From Ophiothrix spiculata (taxonomy: Eukaryota; Echinodermata; Ophiuroidea; Amphilepidida; Ophiotrichidae): 30,256 nucleotides of DNA. The DNA lies in the NCBI GenBank assembly GCA_000969725.1, contig JXSR01S002585.1; one strand, written 5' to 3'. A program made the position numbers and the translations under genes. The notes below the pieces were generated by a model. It had not been told where the DNA came from. It made no database searches and saw nothing but the letters and a program-made list of their open reading frames with translations. Position 1 is the stretch's first letter, and each line of letters begins with the position of its first letter. Of this stretch, positions 10,702 to 19,575 are shown in pieces.

Positions 10702-10744
10702 CAACCCAGGGTTAGGCAACCCCGGGTTACCTAACCCTGGGTTG
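10702..10744. repeat. 43-bp near-perfect palindrome
   Basis: CAACCCAGGGTTAGGCAACC at the left is matched by its reverse complement at the right (CCTAACCCTGGGTTG), with a central CCCGGG. ACCCTGGGTTGAC recurs at about 10859-10871. This may be the end or centre of a small inverted-repeat element whose remainder falls in the adjacent gap. Confidence 0.75.
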
Positions 10745-10936
10745 TCTTACACTTTTGTCCTATGTCGAACATAGACTTAGACTCCATACGTAGAACATAC
10801 TACATTATGCTACTATCAAACATGCCCAGGCTTAAAATATATCATCTGACTATGATTACCCTGGGTTGACAAATGAACTTCATTAGCAACTTCAAGTTGG
10901 TAATTACGGAAGTGAAGATCACCAGTGGACAGTCAG

Positions 10937-11891
10937 NNNNNNNNNNNNNNNNNNNNNNNNNNNNNNNNNNNNNNNNNNNNNNNNNNNNNNNNNNNNNNNN
11001 NNNNNNNNNNNNNNNNNNNNNNNNNNNNNNNNNNNNNNNNNNNNNNNNNNNNNNNNNNNNNNNNNNNNNNNNNNNNNNNNNNNNNNNNNNNNNNNNNNNN
11101 NNNNNNNNNNNNNNNNNNNNNNNNNNNNNNNNNNNNNNNNNNNNNNNNNNNNNNNNNNNNNNNNNNNNNNNNNNNNNNNNNNNNNNNNNNNNNNNNNNNN
11201 NNNNNNNNNNNNNNNNNNNNNNNNNNNNNNNNNNNNNNNNNNNNNNNNNNNNNNNNNNNNNNNNNNNNNNNNNNNNNNNNNNNNNNNNNNNNNNNNNNNN
11301 NNNNNNNNNNNNNNNNNNNNNNNNNNNNNNNNNNNNNNNNNNNNNNNNNNNNNNNNNNNNNNNNNNNNNNNNNNNNNNNNNNNNNNNNNNNNNNNNNNNN
11401 NNNNNNNNNNNNNNNNNNNNNNNNNNNNNNNNNNNNNNNNNNNNNNNNNNNNNNNNNNNNNNNNNNNNNNNNNNNNNNNNNNNNNNNNNNNNNNNNNNNN
11501 NNNNNNNNNNNNNNNNNNNNNNNNNNNNNNNNNNNNNNNNNNNNNNNNNNNNNNNNNNNNNNNNNNNNNNNNNNNNNNNNNNNNNNNNNNNNNNNNNNNN
11601 NNNNNNNNNNNNNNNNNNNNNNNNNNNNNNNNNNNNNNNNNNNNNNNNNNNNNNNNNNNNNNNNNNNNNNNNNNNNNNNNNNNNNNNNNNNNNNNNNNNN
11701 NNNNNNNNNNNNNNNNNNNNNNNNNNNNNNNNNNNNNNNNNNNNNNNNNNNNNNNNNNNNNNNNNNNNNNNNNNNNNNNNNNNNNNNNNNNNNNNNNNNN
11801 NNNNNNNNNNNNNNNNNNNNNNNNNNNNNNNNNNNNNNNNNNNNNNNNNNNNNNNNNNNNNNNNNNNNNNNNNNNNNNNNNNNNNNNNNNN
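10937..11891. other. Assembly gap (955 Ns)
   Basis: A run of 955 N bases. The long open readings that span it are artefacts of translating N. Flanking palindromic and AT-repeat sequence may explain why assembly failed here. Confidence 0.99.
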
Positions 11892-12204
11892 CAATAAAGT
11901 TAAAAAAAAACCTGTTTAAACAATTGCACTCTACGTATTCAAATTTATTATGAGGTTGGCATTTAAATTTATTTAATTTTGGACGAAAACTACATATTGA
12001 AAAAAAAAAATTAAAAACCGAATAATAATAATAACCTTAAATCAATTTGTCATAATATTTAGTTTGAACTTGAAACCATGACCTTATTTGCAAACAATAC
12101 TGTTTCAACAAACGACCACTTACTAAGCAAACTGTTTGCTCTTCAATACCTTTTTCCAAATAATGCTTGTTTTGCCATAGATATCGCCCGAAGATGAAAA
12201 CTGT
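11892..12204. other. AT-rich sequence after the gap
   Basis: A-rich with short A and TAA runs. Nothing coding is recognised, and it may be the decayed 5' flank of the repeat copy that follows. Confidence 0.4.
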
Positions 12205-12545
12205 CACCATCTGTTATATCAAATTCATGTTTGAATATTCTGAAATAAACATTTGCGTAGTATGTGGTCCATTGAGAATTCGGGTTACGACTATTTTGGG
12301 TTCATTAATTGTGGTTGCATAGTGGCGAGACATCTCTAAAGGAATATATCATTACCACATCATTTGGAATGCAGCAATATGATATTGGATTTCTTGATGA
12401 CCTTAACATGAAAATTAGTTCAAATGATTTCGTTTTAATTCCTATTAAAAACATAAACTGAATCTGTTTCTTACTGAGATCACATAATCCAGATAATTAC
12501 AAATCAAGAGAAAATGTATGCTTTTCTCAAGGTGTAAACTCTGTG
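12205..12545 (+). repeat. Dispersed repeat family A, copy 2
   Basis: Directly oriented partner of 5400-5725, recognised by TGTGGTCCATTGAGAATTCG, GGTTCATTAATTGTGG, GATATTGGATT and ATGAAAATTAGTTCAAA. Both copies also share TTCTCAAGGT near their right edges. The copy is non-coding and its boundaries are not sharp. Confidence 0.75.
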
Positions 12546-13055
12546 AAAATGAAGAAAATCAAATTTTGATGTAAAAGATCTGAATATTAGAATTTAACGG
12601 AGATTTTTTGGTAATAAAGCAATATTTAAAAATAACTTTTTTGCAACCTTAATTATTTCATACATTTCAATGGTATGAGTAGGAAAATGAATGTTTTCTG
12701 TTATATGTTGGAAAAATGTTCCTTCCTAGACCTATAAATGTCCAAGGTAACTTTCCAAGTGGGCACGACATATAACAGCAAACTATTTATTTCTGCTTGC
12801 ATAACCTCCAAACCTAACGATAAATGCTTTTAACCACAAAAAGATAATATGATGCAAAACATCAATTAACCCATATCCACACATTCTGCAGAATTTCCTT
12901 CCATTCTGCGCGTATTAACTTCATGTTTCTTTCAATGTGTCAAAGTTTACCTGCGTACAACGATCTCTACACCTGTGACGAATAAGACTTGTTGTCCTGA
13001 CAACCTAATATGAACTATTAAGAAGATTCTTCTATTTTTCCTATATATTATTACC
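12546..13055. other. AT-rich intergenic sequence
   Basis: No gene, RNA gene or repeat pairing was recognised. Confidence 0.4.
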
Positions 13056-13142
13056 TACACTCTTAATTTTTTTTTACTCTGTTGAGTAAAAATTTACTCA
13101 ACGGTCACAGCTCATTGCTGAGTAAAATCTTAAAGAGTGTAG
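13056..13142. mobile_element. 87-bp MITE-like hairpin element
   Basis: The ends CTACACTCTTAA and TTAAAGAGTGTAG are inverted repeats. Inside, GTTGAGTAAA/TTTACTCAAC forms a palindrome, and TGAGTAAAATCTT lies before the right end. The whole unit can fold back on itself. Short elements beginning CTACACTCTTAA are a common style of miniature element in aquatic animals, to my recollection. No clear target duplication was seen. Confidence 0.7.
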
Positions 13143-13747
13143 AATCAGTTTGTTATGATTATGAAGTCATGTAAAACTTTCTATAATGATATGTGTTAAT
13201 TAACTTTAGAAATTAATCATATATTATAAGAAAATACAAAGGTACTACTTTAGGTTAAACCAACTGAACTTTAGGCATGAAACTAAATTTCGGCCATGTG
13301 CAAATACATACTTTATCCACATTCGACCACATACCTAAAAATCACGTACATGTAAAACTCAGAAGAAAAACAAGCCATGTAAATTATTAGAATATCATCT
13401 TAGGAACTTAGGAATTTTGCTAATTAAAATACTGAAAGAGGTTTATCAAGTTTGATTCTGTTATTAGTAAAATAATGCTAATTTACATCCATACATCTTA
13501 GCACATTTGTCACCAGAATCGAGACATCATGGAATATTAAAGCAATTCATTTCTTATGGAACAGACGCACCACCAGAGGCATTGAGGCGAGAAATCACGA
13601 TCTATGGATAAGCTGCCTGCCTTTCAAAAATAAAAATACTTATGTTGAAATGCAACGCCAACATGTGTGCTGAGTTATAAAGTCATGAGAGAAGAGCAGT
13701 TAAATGGACACATCAAAATTTGAGCGTAGGTAAACTTTTATAAAGAT
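13143..13747. other. AT-rich intergenic sequence
   Basis: No supported gene. The final part (from about 13660) weakly resembles the sequence before 23160, so repeat family B may extend further left than the boundary I give. Confidence 0.35.
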
Positions 13748-14021
13748 GTTATTCAAAAGGATTTCCATTTCTATCATTGAATTACTAGCTCAAGGTGAAA
13801 GGGTGTGATAAATAAAGATTTAGTAATGTCAACGGAAGATTAAAGGAAACATGTATTTCACCTGTTGCATACTTTTAGGATACCAACTTGTTACCCTCCT
13901 GAGGGGTATGACTTGGTATATTATGTGCTTCAGCAATTTTACTTCTTTGGATTAAGGGGCCTATAAGGAATATAATTTCCAAAACATGTATGCATGCTTT
14001 CCAGTATACGAAGTATACGAA
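13748..14021 (+). repeat. Dispersed repeat family B, copy 1
   Basis: This aligns with 23166-23325 and then 23793-23925. Anchors are GTTATTCAAAAGGATTTCCA, GATTAAAGGAAACATGTATT, TGTTGCATACTTT, GTGCTTCAG/GTGTTTCAG and GGAATATAATTT. The miniature LTR element is inserted at its right edge. Just before that lies a small direct repeat of AGTATACGA. Copy 1 lacks the 23.3-kb MITE and so represents the empty site for that insertion. Confidence 0.8.
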
Positions 14022-14026
14022 GCATG

Positions 14027-14187
14027 TGTTATGGATCTTGTCCATCCCTAATAAAGAGCCCGTTAATAATAAATAGTGGCGCATCCCTTAGGATGGTCGG
14101 TCGTTACAATGGCGGATCTACATGCATTACCCACGTCTCCTGTGTCGTATTTATTATCATAAATATAGAGACATTAACTTTACAACA
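14027..14187 (+). repeat. Left LTR of the TRIM-like element
   Basis: 161 bases, TG...CA bounded. AATAAA occurs at 14050-14055 and again at about 14068-14073, either of which could serve as a polyadenylation signal. Near its right end, CATAAATATAG replaces the TATAAATATAG of the other copy. Confidence 0.88.
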
Positions 14188-14207
14188 TGATGTCAGAAGT
14201 TGGGATC
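14188..14207 (+). other. Primer-binding site, tRNA-Leu-like
   Basis: TGATGTCAGAAGTTGGGATC directly abuts the left LTR. It resembles the complement of a tRNA-Leu 3' end (TGG + TGTCAGAAGTGGGAT), with one substitution in the TGG and one extra T. Position and sequence both fit a minus-strand primer site. Confidence 0.7.
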
Positions 14208-14598
14208 TGACACTGTAATGACCCGCCCGTATGTTGATGTCATCCATTCGCCGTGGAGCATCGTAGAAGTCTGAAAATATGACTGATTTGTGTATCGGCT
14301 GGACGTTAAAATATAGCCATGTGTATCGCAATGTATTACCACTTCGTCGTATGCTGCGTGCTGAGCATCGTCTGTGATTGGCGACAAGTTTGTACATGTT
14401 TTAAAATTTTACCTGCGGCGGCCTTTTTTTCAGAAGTGAACTTTGCGAAATTTAAATCGGCGAATTGTTTCCAATATGGAGAAACTATATATTTTATATT
14501 GCACTTTATTTTGTGGACTTCTTCATATAAATATGTACCTGGAATTTTGTCGGACGCACAATTGACAATATGGAACTGTGTCGCAGTATTTTAGCACC

Positions 14599-14716
14599 GT
14601 GTTTGGGAGTCAATTTTCGTGTTTGGGAGTCAATTTTCGTGTTTGGGAGTCGCTCCAACATGCACAAATATAAACGTTCTCCAACATGCACACATATAAA
14701 CGTTCTCCAACATGCA
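14599..14716 (+). repeat. Two short tandem repeats inside the TRIM-like element
   Basis: A 20-base unit, GTGTTTGGGAGTCAATTTTC, occurs twice in full and once in part (14599-14651). It is followed by a 26-base unit containing CTCCAACATGCACACATATA, present about two and a half times (to 14716). Adjacent units are nearly identical, so these amplifications look recent relative to LTR divergence. Confidence 0.9.
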
Positions 14717-14927
14717 TCGTGTGTTATGTGACCAGATGTCGTGCTTTAAATTTTATGTCTGGACAAAATGTTATTATGTATGATCTATCAGGGTCAATTT
14801 TTCTGGTGAGTTACAGTAGGCAGAAATGTGTATCCAGGACTGAACATTGAAGTCTATATATCTACATAAGTCTCCTCTGCGTTATATTCAAATTTATGGA
14901 CTTTGCAGAGTATCGCTGTAGAAGAAG

Positions 14928-15340
14928 TTAAAAAAGTGCATAATTTTAGATGCTGAAAAAGTGCATAATTGTTGGATGCTGAAAAAAGTGCATCATTCTT
15001 GGATGCTGAAAAAGTGCATCATTCTTGGATGCTGAAAAAGTGCATCATTGACATTGTTGGATGCTGAAAAAGTGCATCATCGTTGGATGCTGAAAAAGTG
15101 CATCATATCATTGTTGGATGCTGAAAAAGTGCATCGCAGTTATAAATTTTCTGTAAGTTGTGTGTAGAATTAATAATATGTCTCTGGAACTTTACGTCAG
15201 ATGCTGAAAAAGTGCATCGATTATATAATTTCTGCAGATTGTGTGCGGAACTATTATGACGTCTCTAGAACTATGTCTTCGTATGCTGAAAAAGTGCATC
15301 GATATTTTACTGCAAGTTGTATGCTGAAACAGTGCATTTA
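14928..15340 (+). repeat. Array of ten hairpin-forming units (GATGC...GCATC)
   Basis: The unit GATGCTGAAAAAGTGCATC contains the inverted pair GATGC/GCATC around a 9-base A-rich loop. I count ten copies plus a half copy at the left edge. The first seven are closely spaced by 7-16 bases such as ATTCTTG. The last three are separated by tens of bases of a longer higher-order repeat (containing TTTCTG, GTTGTGTG, TCTCTGGAACT and similar). The hairpin core is far better conserved than the spacers. One unit has an extra A and the last has C for A in the loop. Confidence 0.92.
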
Positions 15341-15701
15341 AAAAATTACTGCAGTCACATTACATGAAAATTCTAAAAATAGAGCCTTGTTAATTTTATA
15401 TTGTCATCCCTTCATTGATTATGTGGAAAATTGACTTTTTTGTCGTCGTCTTAAAAGAGGAAGGGTGGTGCATGGCTCATATTAAATATCTTTCATCTTA
15501 TTAAATATGCAGTTGGTTTTTGAGCAAGACAAATTATTTGGTTTGTTTTAAAGAACCATCTCGCGTTAGATAATATCTTGTGAATGAAAGTTCAATATCT
15601 TTGATATCAAAGGACAATGGATAACATCCGGATTGGACTAAGTAAAAGGACTTTAAATGAACTCTAATATAGCAAAAATAAGATCTTTGCTTTATCCTTC
15701 C

Positions 15702-15714
15702 AAAAGAGAAAGGA
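15702..15714 (+). other. Polypurine tract of the TRIM-like element
   Basis: AAAAGAGAAAGGA is all purine and directly abuts the right LTR, the expected place for the plus-strand primer of an LTR retroelement. Confidence 0.8.
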
Positions 15715-15875
15715 TGTTATGGATCTTGCCCATCCCTAATAAAGAGCCCGTTAATAATAAATAGTGGCGCATCCCTTAGGATGGTCAGTCGTTACAAAGG
15801 CGGATCTGTATGCATTACCTACGTCTCCAGTGTCTCATTTATTATTATAAATATAGAGACTTTAACTTTACAACA
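15715..15875 (+). repeat. Right LTR of the TRIM-like element
   Basis: 161 bases, equal in length to the left LTR, with 11 substitutions and no indels. AATAAA is kept at 15738-15743. TATAAATATAG occurs near 15846, close to the right end, which is an unusual place for a promoter TATA relative to the poly(A) signal. Confidence 0.88.
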
Positions 15876-15954
15876 GCATGCAATAGATTAACATGCTAGC
15901 ACCGAATATAAAACAAAAATCAAAACAACAAGAAATTTGTTTGGTATCCTGAAA

Positions 15955-16167
15955 AGCTTTATGTACTTTATGACGTCATAATTACGTAATGCCTTGACAG
16001 ATTATTATGATTTTGGTATCAATAGAAAGAGGAGACCCTACCCTATACTATGATATAAAACAACCACACTTTTGACGCGGCAATTGCAGTTTCATAGGGG
16101 GGTGGGTGGTAACCACCCACCTTAGGTGACGGCGTTGTAGAAAATAGCTTAGGTGGACGAGGGTTAA
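15955..16167 (-). mobile_element. piggyBac-like MITE fragment, reverse orientation
   Basis: Read on the minus strand this starts TTAACCCTCGTCCACCTAAG (16167 downward) and runs to TTACGTAATTATGACGTCAT then AAAG, matching the start and middle of the copies at 20858 and 24305. The inner part and other terminus are missing. A perfect 10-bp inverted pair (GGTGGGTGGT/ACCACCCACC) at 16101-16121 forms the subterminal hairpin seen in altered form in the other copies. Confidence 0.8.
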
Positions 16168-16639
16168 AAAACAGCGTTTTGAGCTTGTATGCAGAACGAC
16201 TTGTCTTCTTAGTAATACAAATCTAATGACGCTATTTTTTCACTTATTCATTTAAACTTATTAATAAAGGGTATCTTATAATAAATATCCTCTCTTGGAA
16301 ACAAATCAATTCTATTTTTTCGAGACAGATTGAATTTCATGATTTGAAATAAGTGTTCAATTCTTGTTTTATATTGTCGTGTTTTTTGACAACCACTTTG
16401 GTGTCATATTTACACCGCAACATTACTAATAATGTCATGATTACCCCAAGGCTTACAAGAAGGAATGACTAATATAAGATTGAAACATACAGTCTGATCC
16501 ATTTTAATGCGGTTTTGGCAAATTCTAAATTTAGTTTTGCTAATTGGGTATGTACGATGACATATTGAAGAAGAAGTGTTGAAGAAAAAAGACCACAAAA
16601 GATTTTTGAGCTTGACATTGCACAGTATGAACACTTAGA

Positions 16640-17135
16640 ACCAAAGATGGAAAAAGACCTGCTGCAGCATCGTTAAATCAAGACTTGTGCAACATTGAAA
16701 AGTGGGCTACCTCATGGGCACTGCTCCTGGAATGTTCCCTTCGGAGCCGCAAAGTGTAAGACTGTCACCGCATCAAATCGGCAAGATGCAAAAGATAGCC
16801 ATCCCGATCTCCACTTCGTTGGGACAAACCTAACAGAGACTGGGTCTGTTGAGTTATTCGGCCTAAATTTAAACACGGACTTTTCCTTGAAGCATGATGT
16901 TACCAACATGGGTAAATCAGCAGCTCAGTGCATTGGTCTCTTTCATAAATTAGCCCCATACCTGCTTCCACCCCAAAGAGAAATGATCTACAAAGCCTTT
17001 GTCAGATCAAAGATGGAAAATTCCAGGACCACTTTGATTGGTGCAACCCCTACCTCACTGTCACGGTTGGATACTGTTCAAAAGCGTGCTATTCGCATCA
17101 TTGACCATCTTCGAAAGTTCTTGACTTATGTCTTG
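16640..17135 (+). mobile_element. Fragment of a LINE reverse transcriptase (thumb and C-terminal side)
   Basis: The plus strand encodes SLNQDLCNIEKWATSW in one frame, then FGAAKCKTVTASNRQDA, FGLNLNTDFSLKHDV, KSAAQCIGLFHKLAPYLLPP, QREMIYKAFVRSKME and LSRLDTVQKRAIRIID in the next. This is the succession seen after the catalytic YxDD box in Jockey/CR1-type reverse transcriptases. A frameshift near 16725-16740 separates the two parts. The catalytic box itself and the endonuclease are absent, and similarity stops near 17110-17135. It is a broken internal fragment; the family within the LINEs is uncertain. Confidence 0.8.
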
Positions 17136-17613
17136 AAAATGTCTTAAATGACATGTAACAAGCAAAGTATCATAACTCGGTAGATTTTGAAACTGATGTT
17201 TTGATTAAACTGCAAAGGCATCAAAATCAGGAAACGTAGTGTGTCAATATACATAGGAAAATCTTCTTGACTTGAGATCAATGCATTAATCATATTACTT
17301 GATAATGAATATATTTGATGGCTCACCCCGAAAAAAGTGACTTTGAAGATGATATCAATTTTGATTTCATAATTTCATCTGTTACAGCATTTTATAAGCT
17401 TTAAAATGACACCTTCAAGTTGACATTGTCACATTTTACAACAGAAAATCTGCTGGAAATTCTTGATTAATTTGTTTAATCTTTTGCTGCCTATTTTCAC
17501 CAGTTTTGTTTTTTAAAAATTCTTTCGGAAAATCTCATGCTAGTATATAATGAAAGTAGAATATATTGGAAAATGGATATGTACTGTTTCCCCTTTAAGC
17601 AAAGTCACCATAT
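17136..17613. other. AT-rich intergenic sequence
   Basis: No coding similarity, terminal repeats or RNA gene recognised. Confidence 0.4.
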
Positions 17614-17859
17614 TCAAAGCTTTGATAGTTTTTGATGATGGATGTGAATGATCGTAGTTTTCATTTGATCATCGGAGTGAGATATAAGCTGGTATACATT
17701 GCATGGTAAGTCAATAACCACGACATCATCACCTAATGTAAGATGTCCCATGGGAACAGGTTGTTTCGACTTCCATGCCTCATTTGAAAAAGGTTTAACT
17801 TCCAATTGAACATACTGAAAGAGGGAGAACACATTATCCCGGACTTTATCATATAACAT
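17614..17859 (-). CDS. Unidentified 81-codon ORF, possible exon
   Basis: I do not recognise this. The reading has a protein-like composition in its middle (VQLEVKPFSNEAWKSKQPVP, then MGHLTLGDDVVVIDLPCNVY) with few of the poly-K/N/I runs typical of chance ORFs in AT-rich DNA. The frame stays open about ten codons upstream of the ATG. There is no signal peptide, membrane segment or known motif. No convincing splice acceptor or donor frames it, and no neighbouring exon continues it. It could be a decayed transposon or gene fragment, or chance. Confidence 0.25.
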   Translation of the reverse strand: MLYDKVRDNVFSLFQYVQLEVKPFSNEAWKSKQPVPMGHLTLGDDVVVIDLPCNVYQLISHSDDQMKTTIIHIHHQKLSKL

Positions 17860-19281
17860 TTTATGGTTTAAATAGCTTGAAATACCGTAGTGCTTTCAAT
17901 GCGGAATTTCGGCCACATCTTAGATAAACATAGTTGAGGAAGTCCTAACACTCACAGCGAAATCAATTGGATTTTTAAGAAAAGTAGACTTAGAGGTTAG
18001 GGTATTATCACCCATTTAAAGTAAGAAAGCCTGCTTTATCACTTAATGTAATCCCACTTAAATATCTGGATTGGATATTGAATACAAAGGTGAGATTAAA
18101 GTAGAGCGATTGAAATGTAAGACATCTCGCTATTATATGGCAATATGTCATGAACGAACTTTTGCACCTTTGACGTCTGTAACTATATTTCCATTGACTT
18201 TTATATGCATATAATAATAAAAAAAAAATAGTTAGTTCTAGTATTCATTAATTTCTTTACCATTGTCACTCAAGAAGAAGGAAGCAACCGTCAACTGGTT
18301 TCAGCAATACTCTGGAGGATACTAAGAGTACTAAGAGTAAACTATTTTCAATAATATTCTTTTCAAGAAAAATAATTTCATAAAGTCATTACAATACACC
18401 GCTCTGGGTTATAAAACATTGGCAATATTTAACAACAACTTGAGAAATATGTATTTTTAATGACAGTTTCTAAACAAGATATTTCATCAAATATAGATGG
18501 CTTGAATTAGTAAATGAGGACAACAAACAAGTTTATCTATTCTTACCTATCAAAACTCGCGTCCATTTCAATTTGCCTAATTTTAAGATGATAAGATAGC
18601 GATCTTCTGGTACTGAAAGATGCGATATATTTCAATAATAAAATTTAATTAGCTGAAAACTAAAAGAGGGTCAGTGACTCTTCTTATTTGAATTATGTTG
18701 ACTCAGAATTTTGCCAACAAAGCTGTTTTCAGAGCATATAAATCATTTTTGTTCTGATTATTTATCTTTGCTAATCGAAACATCAGGATATTTATACAAC
18801 TTTTGATAGGATATAGTTGCAGGAAGACAAATTTTGAATCAATTGCATATATTTCCATTAATCACCAGCTTCACGCTCTTATACAGCTATTGACCCATTT
18901 CTTCGTGCAATATTTTCATGTCGTATTTGTTAAACGTGTCATTTAGCAGTTATTACAGAATAAAGGAAATATAAGTACCGAGTGACACGATTTTTCTAAT
19001 ACTATGACTAATAAGGGACTTTTTAAAAGATTGCAATAAGAACGTTTTGTTGTGAAAACTAATGAATTATTTAGGCAGCACAATTTACCGGAGCTCATGT
19101 TTTACTTGATAGGATCACCAACAGCTTGATTCAAAGGATTTAACAATCTCTCTCAATTATATATGTTATAGCTTTCTCTTAAACAAATTTAAGATTATGA
19201 GCAATTCGCTTGTCGTGATGCTGGTAAATAAACGATTGGACTATTAAAATAACGTATTAGTTAATACTTACTTTAGAGATC
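17860..19281. other. AT-rich intergenic sequence
   Basis: Nothing recognisable was found apart from homopolymer runs (for example A-rich at about 18219-18229) and the small direct repeat ACTAAGAGTACTAAGAGTA near 18321. Confidence 0.4.
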
Positions 19282-19575
19282 AGTCACACATCGCCGTATA
19301 GAACCAAACTTACGCATAACGTACATAATCCCACTATTGGTTTGTTTATGTCTACATTGTTGCTCGTCATTTGTTCGTTAAAGTACGGTTGTGTCCATTA
19401 TGTATACGTCCAATTCGTTATCCATACGGCAGTGTCCGTTTAGCACATGTTCAGTATGTAAAACGTGTGTCCGTTATACGTCCGTTGTGCTCTATACGTT
19501 GTAGCCTGATTGCGGTTTAAGGGCTCCGTCACACATCAACGAATAGAGCCAAATGTACGAATAACGTACACTGTT
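19282..19575 (+). repeat. Repeat-bounded CpG-containing segment
   Basis: CAGTCACACATCGCCGTATAG at the left edge is echoed by a CGTCACACATCAACGAATAG block at about 19528. Each is followed by a similar stretch ending ATAACGTACA, giving two direct copies of about 44 bases some 245 bases apart. The sequence between is dense in short cGTCCgTTA/TACGTCC-like words. It looks like part of a repetitive element, but I cannot name the family. Confidence 0.55.

Larger units (their letters stand above)
14022..15880 (+). mobile_element. Miniature LTR retrotransposon (TRIM-like), non-coding, with hairpin array
   Basis: Two direct 161-bp terminal repeats (14027-14187 and 15715-15875) begin TGTTATGG and end ACAACA. 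They are bounded by the 5-bp duplication GCATG (14022-14026 and 15876-15880). A tRNA-Leu-like primer site follows the left repeat and a polypurine tract precedes the right one, which fixes the orientation as plus. The repeats differ at 11 of 161 positions by my count, so the insertion is not recent. The 1527-base interior encodes no gag, protease, reverse transcriptase or integrase that I can find, and no ORF there resembles a known protein. Instead it carries three tandem-repeat blocks, the largest an array of hairpin-forming units. It would depend on an autonomous LTR element for mobilisation. Its total length is longer than most TRIMs. Confidence 0.88.

Noticed and set aside
10842-11953. 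Three ORFs of about 340-350 codons across the N run
   Set aside because: They exist only because N codons are not read as stops. The real flanking codons are few and uninformative.
14027-14187. Retrozyme (LTR containing a hammerhead)
   Set aside because: The LTRs contain no CUGANGA plus GAAA arrangement, so the plant-retrozyme type of structure is not supported here.
14104-14397. Minus-strand ORFs in the left part of the TRIM-like element
   Set aside because: They overlap the LTR and primer site and run opposite to the element's orientation, with no resemblance to gag or pol.
14928-15340. CRISPR array
   Set aside because: Spacing is irregular, spacers are related to one another, the surrounding DNA is animal, and no cas genes exist.
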